Positions 1 to 5,075 of a stretch of 12,803 nucleotides of DNA are shown one piece after another. Position numbers and translations under genes: made by a program. Below the pieces are notes generated by a model. That model saw nothing but the letters and a program-made list of their open reading frames with translations, did no database searches and was not told the DNA's origin. Positions within the stretch are counted from its first letter, which is position 1. Each line of letters starts with the position of its first letter. The stretch is from the NCBI GenBank assembly GCA_021789565.1, contig JAJYJL010000085.1, positions 1 through 12,803 on the forward strand, read 5' to 3'. Origin of the DNA: Acidobacteriota bacterium. GTDB taxonomy: Bacteria; Acidobacteriota; Terriglobia; UBA7540.

Positions 1-99
1 CGCTTTCTTTCCAGAGTCTGGCGTTCCAAGGGATGGGCTTCATGCGCCCATGCTAAGCTTTCGGAAGACAGAAAGCAACAACAACTTAACATAGTAATA

Positions 100-207
100 C
101 TAGCTGACTACTCGAAGCTTTGGGCCGTACTTGGCAACGAGATCCTCGGCATGTTTCAGCTGCTGGTCAATCCAAGGCAACATGACGGTTTCAATGCCAG
201 GCGCCAC
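100..207 (-). pseudogene. Possible C-terminal remnant of an unidentified protein, cut by a repeat element
   Basis: Reading the minus strand from about 207 to a TAG at 100-102 gives a protein-like tail: APGIETVMLPWIDQQL, then KHAEDLVAKYGPKLRVVS and stop. Its mix of hydrophobic and charged residues resembles a real C-terminus rather than a shadow frame. The frame has no credible start: upstream it runs straight into the TIR-bounded element that begins at 210 and closes at a stop near 301. I infer that an element inserted in, or recombined with, a gene whose end survives here. I do not recognise the family. Downstream on the same strand is a small hairpin (ATGGGC 33-38 / GCCCAT 46-51) without a T tract. 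The fragment is short, so chance cannot be excluded. Confidence 0.28.
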
Positions 208-209
208 GC

Positions 210-399
210 GGCTGGCGCAGACGCTTGCCTTGCAGTGTCTGCGATCTCGCGTAGCGAGAGTCCTTTGCTGGAATTCATGTCCGGCAGCCCGTCGTTTTCG
301 CTACGTTCGGAATCAGCAGGACGGTCGTGGCACCCCGCCATTCTAACCCCGTTCAGCTTCGCTGAACGCAGACTTTAAAAATCAAAATCTGCGCCAGCC
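210..399. mobile_element. MITE-like TIR element, copy 1 (190 bp)
   Basis: A 12-bp perfect terminal inverted repeat bounds the element: GGCTGGCGCAGA at 210-221 and TCTGCGCCAGCC at 388-399. Inside are four hairpins: CGCAGAC 216-222 / GTCTGCG 237-243; TCTCGC 245-250, loop GTA, GCGAGA 254-259; GTTCAGC 351-357, loop TTC, GCTGAAC 361-367; CGCAGA 367-372 / TCTGCG 388-393. It has no coding capacity. Its ends and much of its middle align with copy 3 (1728-1920), and its right end with copy 2. I see no clear target-site duplication. The structure fits a non-autonomous MITE or a compound REP-type element; no transposase is in the window. Confidence 0.72.
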
Positions 400-411
400 C
401 CGGAAACGGGT

Positions 412-540
412 TCCGTAGGGGAGGGCTCCGCCCTCCCGTTTTGCTCGTCACCCGTCACTCGTGACTGCATCTTGAGGGCTCCGCCCTCCCGTTTTCTTCC
501 CGGCTCAGACGGCGCGGGAGCCCGGAGGGCTCCCCTACAA
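412..540. repeat. Cluster of three GC-rich palindromes
   Basis: Three short hairpins sit in tandem. The first is GGGAGGGC 419-426, loop TCC, GCCCTCCC 430-437, followed by GTTTT. The second is GAGGGC 474-479, loop TCC, GCCCTC 483-488, again followed by CCGTTTT. The third is GGGAGCCC 516-523, loop GGA, GGGCTCCC 527-534, in the opposite orientation. The related unit at 2616-2634 is the inverted form of the first. The spacer contains short imperfect tandem repeats of a GTCACCCGTCACTCGTGAC type. The GC stems followed by T runs could act as transcription terminators, but no gene ends here. Confidence 0.7.
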
Positions 541-574
541 AACCATTCCCGCCAGCCGCAAGCAGCCTCCTTTT

Positions 575-682
575 CCCTCTTCCTTGGGGAGAGGGTGGAC
601 GTGCAGCGGCACCCCACGAAACCAAAGCCCTCTCCGAGGGGAGAGGGTGTCCCGCAGAGCGGGACGGGTGAGGGGTCACTTC
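575..682. repeat. CCCTCTCC / GGAGAGGG hairpin repeat block
   Basis: The block holds CCCTCT 575-580 pairing with AGAGGG 590-595, then CCCTCTCC 628-635, loop GAGG, GGAGAGGG 640-647, then GTCCCGC 649-655, loop AGA, GCGGGAC 659-665, ending GGGTGAGGGGTCAC. Units of this make are widespread intergenic repeats in GC-rich bacteria. Beyond it, 685-725 shows loose GATTG-rich short repeats. There is no coding evidence here. Confidence 0.6.
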
Positions 683-727
683 ATTGAATGATTGAGCGAA
701 TGGCGATTGGCCGATTGGAAGAATGGG

Positions 728-933
728 CCGGTGGCGCGTTCTGTGCGAAGTCTGCGAGCTGTCGGAGCGAGAGGCTCTTGCTTGTATTCATTCCAGCCGG
801 TCCATCGCTGCGATCGCGGTGGCTCGGGACTGCCTATTTCATCCTTCAGAATTCATAATTCATTTTTCCCCCCATACTAACCCTACTCAGCTTCGCTGAA
901 CGCAGACTTTAAAAATCAAAATCTGCGCCAGCC
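728..933. mobile_element. TIR element, copy 2 (left end decayed)
   Basis: The right end is intact and nearly identical to copies 1 and 3: TCAGC 887-891, loop TTC, GCTGA 895-899, then CGCAGA 901-906 pairing with TCTGCG 922-927, ending ATCTGCGCCAGCC at 921-933. The left end is degenerate: GGTGGCGCG near 730-738 stands where GGCTGGCGC is expected, followed by TCTGCGAGC and GAGCGAGAGGCTCTTG. The left boundary is therefore approximate. The interior carries an AATTCATAATTCAT stretch. Confidence 0.5.
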
Positions 934-960
934 CGGCGGCGATGGATGAGGCACCCGCGA

Positions 961-1054
961 CGTGCTTCAGCGGCTAAAGCCGCGGCGATGGCCAACGGGT
1001 TTGATGACGCAGCTGAAGCTGCGCCCCCCTGAAGAACAGACGGCAACGGCGGCG
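961..1054. repeat. Palindromic repeat with 64-bp direct repeat, copy A
   Basis: GCGGC-TAAA-GCCGC is followed by a 64-bp segment (991-1054) that recurs at 2521-2584 with only four differences, all C here and T there. The segment includes a second imperfect hairpin (GCAGC-TGAA-GCTGC at about 1009-1022). It ends 7 bp beyond the stop codon of the HepT gene, so it forms that operon's immediate 3' flank and could act as its 3' hairpin. A related unit without the long segment lies at 3112-3179. Confidence 0.65.
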
Positions 1055-1061
1055 GTGTGAG

Positions 1062-1355
1062 CTAACAGTTTTCCAGAGCTTTGACGAGTTGAGGCAAGTC
1101 GTGGGTTAGGATCTGCCAGAGGATATCAAAATCCACCTCATCGTAGCCGTGGATCAGCCGGTTTCGCAGGCTCACGATTTGCGGCCAGGGAACTTCAGGG
1201 AGGCGCGCGCGTTCTTCTTCGGGAACCCTGTTGGCCGCCTCGCCGATAATCTCAAGCAGCCGAACCAGAGCGAGATTGAGCAGGCGGTCCTGATCCAGGT
1301 CGGGGCGTTTTCTGTTTTGAAGCAGTTGGACAGCTTCCCGCGCGTGGGCGAGCAT
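1062..1355 (-). CDS. hepT: HepT-like ribonuclease toxin of an MNT/HepT toxin-antitoxin system (DUF86)
   Basis: HepT proteins are small all-helical HEPN-type RNases that, in characterised systems, are inactivated by AMPylation from the partner MNT antitoxin. The defining RX4HXY motif is present: R64, H69 and Y71 in RNRLIHGY, counted from the ATG at 1355. The helical segment LALVRLLEIIGEAANRVPEE is also typical of the family. This ATG start gives 97 residues and lacks the usual N-terminal helix start. The frame continues upstream as SRRDAGVALRHM without ATG, GTG or TTG; a probable ACG start at 1389-1391 (109 aa) would restore a normal N-terminus and overlap the antitoxin gene by 14 bp. The conservative start is given here. 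The toxin residues look intact. HepT identity is near certain; the exact start is not. Confidence 0.88.
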   Translation of the reverse strand: MLAHAREAVQLLQNRKRPDLDQDRLLNLALVRLLEIIGEAANRVPEEERARLPEVPWPQIVSLRNRLIHGYDEVDFDILWQILTHDLPQLVKALENC

Positions 1356-1377
1356 GTGGCGCAGGGCGACGCCGGCG

Positions 1378-1683
1378 TCACGGCGCGACGTATTGCACCT
1401 CGGCCTCGGCGAGCGCCTGCCCGCGGAAAGAGGGGCTGAGAAAGCCGGGAGTGTTGAGGTCTACCTTGCACCCGAGGATGGCGCTCAATTCGTCTTCCAT
1501 GGCGAAGAACTCAAGCCCGGGAATATGGCCTGGCTCAAATTCCACCAGAACGTCCAGGTCGCTCGAGGGTGAGAAATCCTCACGGAGGACAGAGCCGAAA
1601 AACGCCAGCTTGCGAATATGACGCCGCCGACAGTAAGCGGCGATCGCTTCCCTGGGAACCCCGATCTTCGACTCCGCAATCAT
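1378..1683 (-). CDS. mntA: MNT-domain nucleotidyltransferase antitoxin
   Basis: This is a minimal nucleotidyltransferase of 101 residues. The catalytic GSX10DXD signature is exact: G30-S31, then D42 and D44 in SSDLDVLVEF, with a third acidic residue at D75 (KVDLN). In characterised MNT/HepT pairs this protein transfers AMP from ATP to the tyrosine of the HepT RX4HXY motif, neutralising the toxin in the cytoplasm. It lies immediately upstream of hepT and ends inside its start region, the standard order. I chose the ATG at 1683 because AGGAG sits 6 nt upstream; a GTG at 1716 in the same frame would add 11 residues but lacks such a site. The C-terminal LAEAEVQYVAP is also typical. All catalytic residues are present, so the antitoxin should be active. 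Confidence 0.9.
   Translation of the reverse strand: MIAESKIGVPREAIAAYCRRRHIRKLAFFGSVLREDFSPSSDLDVLVEFEPGHIPGLEFFAMEDELSAILGCKVDLNTPGFLSPSFRGQALAEAEVQYVAP
1396..1401 (-). promoter_or_regulatory. Shine-Dalgarno site supporting an ACG start for hepT
   Basis: The minus strand reads GAGGTG then CAAT then ACG. The GAGG core is 6 nt from the ACG codon at 1389-1391, an ideal spacing. No comparable site precedes the downstream ATG at 1355. The site lies inside the end of the antitoxin gene, which fits coupled translation. Confidence 0.5.
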
Positions 1684-1689
1684 CTGCAA

Positions 1690-1694
1690 CTCCT
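1690..1694 (-). promoter_or_regulatory. Ribosome binding site of mntA
   Basis: AGGAG on the minus strand, 6 nt before the ATG at 1683. It decides the start in favour of this ATG over the GTG at 1716. Confidence 0.65.
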
Positions 1695-1699
1695 GGGCA

Positions 1700-1708
1700 A
1701 TTTTAGCA
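1700..1708 (-). promoter_or_regulatory. Possible extended -10 promoter element of mntA-hepT
   Basis: The minus strand reads TGCTAAAAT, an extended -10 shape (TGn plus TAAAAT). No good -35 is seen at 17-18 bp. Transcription from it would begin around 1693, giving a very short leader that would cut close to the ribosome binding site. It is speculative. The repeat element starting at 1728 lies just upstream. Confidence 0.2.
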
Positions 1709-1727
1709 CAAACCACAACGGCGCCGG

Positions 1728-1920
1728 GCGGCTGGCGCAGATGCTCGCTTTGTAGTATCTGCGTTCTCGCGAAGCGAGAGGCTCTTGTTAGAGTCTATCT
1801 CCGCCAGTTTGTTTTGGCCGGCGAGGTCGAAAGTGCGGATCAGTTCCTGCACCCCGCCAATCTAACCCCACTCAGCTTCGCTGAACGCAGACATTAAAAA
1901 TCAATATCTGCGCCAGCCGC
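1728..1920. mobile_element. MITE-like TIR element, copy 3 (193 bp), next to the toxin-antitoxin operon
   Basis: This is the best-preserved copy. The terminal inverted repeat is 15 bp and perfect: GCGGCTGGCGCAGAT 1728-1742 and ATCTGCGCCAGCCGC 1906-1920. Internal hairpins are CGCAGAT 1736-1742 / ATCTGCG 1757-1763, TCTCGC 1765-1770, loop GAA, GCGAGA 1774-1779, TCAGC 1872-1876, loop TTC, GCTGA 1880-1884, and CGCAGA 1886-1891 / TCTGCG 1907-1912. Relative to copy 1, the first stem swaps a C-G pair for a T-A pair. A shared CACCCCGCCA-TCTAACCCC block precedes the third hairpin in both. The edge lies 44 bp upstream of the mntA start, so the element may shape that promoter region. Confidence 0.75.
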
Positions 1921-1988
1921 GGGATTTGCCATAGGTGCCGTGATAACATGCTGAACGATGAAGCCACTAAACAAAAACTGATATTGGC

Positions 1989-2142
1989 GCGGCTGGCTCA
2001 GACGCTTGCCTTGCAGTGTGTGCGCGTCGCGTCCCGATCTATCGGGGCGGTCTCGCGAAGCGAGAGGCATTTGCTTTTCTTCATTCCACCCGATCCATTA
2101 CGATGATTGATTCGTCCTCCAGAAAATAAAACTGCCAGCCGC
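1989..2142. mobile_element. TIR element, copy 4 (shortened, 154 bp)
   Basis: A 9-bp inverted repeat bounds it: GCGGCTGGC 1989-1997 and GCCAGCCGC 2134-2142. The left 40 bp match copy 1 closely (CAGACGCTTGCCTTGCAGTG). A palindromic stretch not seen in the other copies, CCCGAT 2033-2038, loop CT, ATCGGG 2041-2046, interrupts the left half; after it TCTCGC-GAA-GCGAGA resumes. The right half lacks the TTCAGC hairpin and the CGCAGA stem of the other copies. Its TTCATTCCA-CCGATCC segment resembles copy 2. Confidence 0.55.
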
Positions 2143-2156
2143 AGGGCTTGACGTAA

Positions 2157-2306
2157 CGTCATTCTGAGGCCGGTTTCCGGCCGAAGAATCTGCTTTTCCT
2201 TGCCAGTCGTTTGGAAAATTGAGAAAGCAGATTCCTCGTCGCTCTTCGGCTCCTCTGCGGAAACTCATCATGGGCAGCCCTACGGCTGTCAATGCTCGGA
2301 ATGACG
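2157..2306. mobile_element. CGTCATTC-bounded small repeat element
   Basis: The ends are CGTCATTC 2157-2164 and GAATGACG 2299-2306. Inside, GAATCTGCTTT 2186-2196 pairs perfectly with AAAGCAGATTC 2224-2234. The wording (CATTCTGAGG, GAAGAATCTGC, AGCAGATTCCTCG, CGGAATGACGG) is that of a family of non-coding repeats I know from many bacterial genomes. It has no coding capacity and is unrelated in sequence to the GGCTGGCGCAGA elements. Confidence 0.6.
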
Positions 2307-2415
2307 GGCGCGGGCCCGCAATTCGCGGACATCGCAGAAACCGCGCCACCCGCCCCTTTCGCATCGGGCCTTGGAGGAACTGCCTTGAAGAGAAAGGGCC
2401 CGAGTTTTGTGAAAG

Positions 2416-2435
2416 GGCACGACTTCAGTCGTGCC
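2416..2435. repeat. GGCACGAC-TTCA-GTCGTGCC hairpin
   Basis: A perfect 8-bp stem with a TTCA loop. It is part of a run of small palindromic units (2416-2584) that also includes GCTTCAG-CCC-CTGAAGC (2459-2475) and CGGCTGAAGC-type motifs near 2500. There is no T tract and no gene ends nearby. Confidence 0.6.
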
Positions 2436-2520
2436 GTAAAAGGTCGGCAATTTCGCGGGCTTCAGCCCCTGAAGCGCGTGTACGTGGACGCAAAAGCCGG
2501 CGGCTGAAGCGGCGCCGATA

Positions 2521-2584
2521 GCCAATGGGTTTGATGACGCAGTTGAAGCTGCGTCCCTCTGAAGAACAGACGGCAACGGCGGCG
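2521..2584. repeat. 64-bp direct repeat, copy B
   Basis: This matches 991-1054 at 60 of 64 positions, same orientation, about 1.5 kb apart. The four differences are all T here against C in copy A. In both places the segment follows a GCGGCT-type palindrome. The two copies bracket the toxin-antitoxin genes and TIR elements 3 and 4, so recombination between them would remove that block. Confidence 0.7.
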
Positions 2585-2615
2585 ATCGATTCGGCATGTG
2601 GCGGCCGGAAGGCGC

Positions 2616-2634
2616 GGGAGGGCGGAGCCCTCCC
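2616..2634. repeat. GGGAGGGC-GGA-GCCCTCCC palindrome
   Basis: A perfect 8-bp stem with a 3-nt loop. With its flanks (CGGGAGGGC...CCCTAC) it is the reverse complement of the unit at 412-438, so the same repeat sits in opposite orientation 2.2 kb away. It lies about 50 bp beyond the stop of the SnoaL-like gene on the minus strand. Confidence 0.65.
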
Positions 2635-2684
2635 CTACGAAAATCTGCAGAGCACAACGGCCTCGGCGAGCGCCCGCGGCTCCA

Positions 2685-3050
2685 TCAAAAAATGCCGTTT
2701 TCGTTGGGAGAATCCTGGAAGGCTTCCTGCGAGGCTTCCCATTCTTCGATGATCTTGTCGCCTTCAAACCGGAAGATGTGGATGACCGACCACTGGGATT
2801 CCGGCGAGAGCACAATTCTTCCGTGGACGGCGACCAGGTCTCCCTCTTCAATGGCGCGCAGTGTGCGGTAGGTCTTGCCGGGAAATTGCTTGGCATTCTG
2901 TTCCATGCCCCTCAGCAGCGATTCCCGGTCGCCATTAAAATAGGCATGGTGATGGCGAAACTGCGAGTGTACGTGCCAGGCAAAGGCTTCTCGCACTTTG
3001 CCGGACGAGGCAAGTTGGAGAAAAGTTTCGGCGATTTCCTTTTTGCTCAT
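2685..3050 (-). CDS. SnoaL/NTF2-like fold protein
   Basis: A complete 121-residue protein of the SnoaL-like (NTF2 fold) superfamily. These are small cone-shaped barrels that act as ester cyclases, isomerases, or ligand-binding proteins of unknown role. Family traits are the helical start MSKKEIAETFLQLASSGKVREAF, the HSQFRHHHAYFNGDRESLL stretch where relatives carry a QHNP-type motif followed by DG, the central IEEGDLVAVHGRI strand, and WSVIHIFRFEGDKIIEEWEA near the end. The HHH cluster (residues 33-35) could line the pocket, but I cannot assign a substrate. Start: ATG with AGGAAGG 9 nt upstream. No signal peptide is visible, so it is probably cytoplasmic. It is isolated between repeat blocks, so it is probably monocistronic. 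Confidence 0.82.
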   Translation of the reverse strand: MSKKEIAETFLQLASSGKVREAFAWHVHSQFRHHHAYFNGDRESLLRGMEQNAKQFPGKTYRTLRAIEEGDLVAVHGRIVLSPESQWSVIHIFRFEGDKIIEEWEASQEAFQDSPNENGIF

Positions 3051-3111
3051 GCTTCGTTGCCTTCCTGGGCGGCGCCTGGACGGGGCAAAAGAATTAAGAC
3101 CTGCGCACCCC

Positions 3112-3179
3112 TTCAGCGGCTGAAGCCGCGTCGAGATCCAGCGCCTCGAATGACGCGGCGGAAGCTGCGCCCCCCTGAA
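3112..3179. repeat. GCGGC-TGAA-GCCGC repeat unit upstream of the SnoaL-like gene
   Basis: GCGGC 3116-3120, loop TGAA, GCCGC 3125-3129 is followed by AATGACGCGGCGGAAGCTGC and CGCCCCCCTGAAA, the same architecture as 961-1035. It lies 60-130 bp upstream of the SnoaL-like gene start, so it may sit in that gene's promoter region. The rest of 3051-3480 shows no gene; a long plus-strand frame crosses it but lacks coding character. Confidence 0.55.
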
Positions 3180-3479
3180 ATACCGGCCGCAGACCGCAAC
3201 CGAGGCGTAAAAGTTGATGGCCTCTTCCGCAAATGCGGAGTGATTTTTTGCATGTCGCCCATTTTACCACTGCCTGCAATGTGGGCCAGGTATGCCACAG
3301 GCAGGGGTCCCGTAGGGCCGCTCCGGAAGCGCGCAGAAGCTGCCATGCGGAACGCAGGGGGAGAAATTTGGGCCTTAAAACCGGCCAACCGGCGGCATGA
3401 TTCTGCCCGGCGGGCGGGGGTGGGGCGGCAATGAGTAGGCTTCTAAAATAGGCTACAAAAGTCCTCTAGGGGCCCCCCA

Positions 3480-3507
3480 ATGGGACGCATGGGACGTTTG
3501 GGCGACG
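3480..3507. repeat. ATGGGACGC-type 9-bp tandem repeat in an AT-rich gap
   Basis: ATGGGACGC, ATGGGACGT and a degraded TTGGGCGACG stand in tandem, just after a GGGGCCCC palindrome (about 3469-3476). From about 3508 to 3645 the composition turns AT-rich, with runs such as AACAACACATAATAAACAAC and a CGTACG palindrome flanked by A and T runs near 3570. This gap is the 3' side of the fucosidase gene; I see no convincing intrinsic terminator in it. Confidence 0.5.
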
Positions 3508-3647
3508 AAAAAGCTAAATTTGTAAACAACACATAATAAACAACTTAATAATTTTATGCCTTTCAAAATCGTACGTTTTCAAAAATGTGTTCAATTCTGA
3601 CACAGTGGGTAAAAATTACAGTTTCCTGCTTCCGTCAATAAAGTGCT

Positions 3648-5018
3648 TCAGCTTACGCCGCTCAGTTTGAAGACGTAAGTCTCGCTCGGCGAGCCCATCA
3701 GGTCACCCGTCGGCTGCGGCACCTGGATGTGCATCCTGCCACCAGCTTCATGCCACTTGAGCTGCGTGCCCGGTCCCAGCAGAGTGACCGTCGTGCCAGG
3801 GCCTGGCTTGGGAGCGGCAAGGGTCAGCTCGGCGCCCGGCCAGCCTTCGACGATGGCGTAGACGTTGCCTTCGCGCGTGGTGTAGCGGACGTTGCCTTCT
3901 TCAGCCTGGCGCCACGGCCGGCTGCCGTAGATGGCCTCGCCGTTCACCTTGAGCCATGCTCCCATCTGCAGCAGCCGCTCCTGCATGATGACCGGAATGC
4001 GGCCGTCAGCCGTGGGACCGATATCAAGCAGCAGGTTGCCGCCCTTTGCCACCGTGTCCGCCAGCAAGTGGATCAACTGCCCGGTGCTTTTGTAATCCGA
4101 GGCGGTTTCCATGCGGTTGTAGCCGAATGATTTTCCGATGCCCTGGCATTCTTCCCATTTGTGCACGCTGGTGTACTCCACCTGCTTGCCATGCGCCAGG
4201 CCGTATTCGGACGTGTAGAAGCCGCCGTCCACGCCACGCGTCTCTTTGCCCCAGCGGTCGTTGATCACGATGTCATCTTTCACTGGAGAGTCGTTGAACA
4301 GCCACGCCAGGAATTGGGTGGAATGCCAGTAGGAGCTCGGCTGTTCCCACTCGCCGTCGGTCCACAAAATGGAGGGATGATAGCGTTCCACCAGGTCCTT
4401 CATCTGCGGAATCATGTGCTCAGTCACGTAGCGCTCGGAATGCTGAAGGTAGAGCGGGTTGTACCATTCGTAAAGCGAGTAATAGAAACCCATCTTCAAC
4501 CCGTGCGCCACGACAGCCTTGCTCAACTCGCCGGCCAGGTCCTGATGCGGACCGACGTCCACGCTGTTCCAGTTCCAGCTTGCGGGACACGGCCACAGGC
4601 AGAAGCCCTCGTGATGCTTCGATGTGAGCACCACGTACTTCGCTCCGGAATTGACAAACAACTCCGCCCACTGGTCGGGATTGAAAAGTTGGGCCTTGAA
4701 CTGGCCTGCAAAATCCTGGTAATGGAAGTTCGCTCCGTAGTTGCGCAGGTGGAACGCCCATGTCGGCCCGTTCTTGTTGTGCATGTGGTTCCAGTACCAC
4801 TCGGCGTAAGCCTCGCCGCCCGTGGCGTGCGGGTCGGCGAAGGCCGGCACGGAATAAACTCCCCAGTGGATGAAGATGCCGAACTTGGCCTGGTCATACC
4901 ACTGGGGAATGGGCCGCTGGTTGAGCGAGGCCCAGTCGGGTTTGTAATGAACGTCTTGCGCCCGTGCTAAAAACGGCATGGCGCACAAAAAGGCAAGAGC
5001 GAGCAGTCGGATTCTCAT
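3648..5018 (-). CDS. Secreted alpha-L-fucosidase, glycoside hydrolase family 29
   Basis: GH29 enzymes hydrolyse terminal alpha-L-fucose with retention of configuration through a (beta/alpha)8 barrel. The 456-residue protein opens with a signal peptide (MRIRLLALAFLCAMPFLARA, likely cut before Q21), so it is exported. Family landmarks follow: KFGIFIHWGVYSVPA (45-59), KYVVLTSKHHEGFCLW (127-142), the nucleophile D221 in ILWTDGEWE, WEECQGIGKSFGYNR (288-302) in the region usually carrying the acid/base glutamate, and GGNLLLDIGPTADGRIP (326-342). Residues from about 365 form a C-terminal beta-sandwich. Length is normal and no catalytic element appears missing. The ribosome binding site is weak; the first ATG is kept because it gives the full signal peptide. 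It starts 57 bp after the Cys/Met gene and may be read through from it. Possible role: scavenging fucose from plant or microbial polysaccharides. Confidence 0.93.
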   Translation of the reverse strand: MRIRLLALAFLCAMPFLARAQDVHYKPDWASLNQRPIPQWYDQAKFGIFIHWGVYSVPAFADPHATGGEAYAEWYWNHMHNKNGPTWAFHLRNYGANFHYQDFAGQFKAQLFNPDQWAELFVNSGAKYVVLTSKHHEGFCLWPCPASWNWNSVDVGPHQDLAGELSKAVVAHGLKMGFYYSLYEWYNPLYLQHSERYVTEHMIPQMKDLVERYHPSILWTDGEWEQPSSYWHSTQFLAWLFNDSPVKDDIVINDRWGKETRGVDGGFYTSEYGLAHGKQVEYTSVHKWEECQGIGKSFGYNRMETASDYKSTGQLIHLLADTVAKGGNLLLDIGPTADGRIPVIMQERLLQMGAWLKVNGEAIYGSRPWRQAEEGNVRYTTREGNVYAIVEGWPGAELTLAAPKPGPGTTVTLLGPGTQLKWHEAGGRMHIQVPQPTGDLMGSPSETYVFKLSGVS

Positions 5019-5075
5019 GCCGGGGATTCTACACCATCATTGGATCTGCGGAAACTTTGCGCAGGCCATGCCGGA

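Noticed and set aside
210..2142. CRISPR array
   Set aside because: The repeats are irregularly spaced, 150-200 bp long and bounded by inverted repeats, with no regular short repeat-spacer pattern and no cas genes.
2598..3434. A 278-residue plus-strand open frame
   Set aside because: It runs through palindromic repeats, lies antisense to the well-supported SnoaL-like gene, and has no family resemblance.
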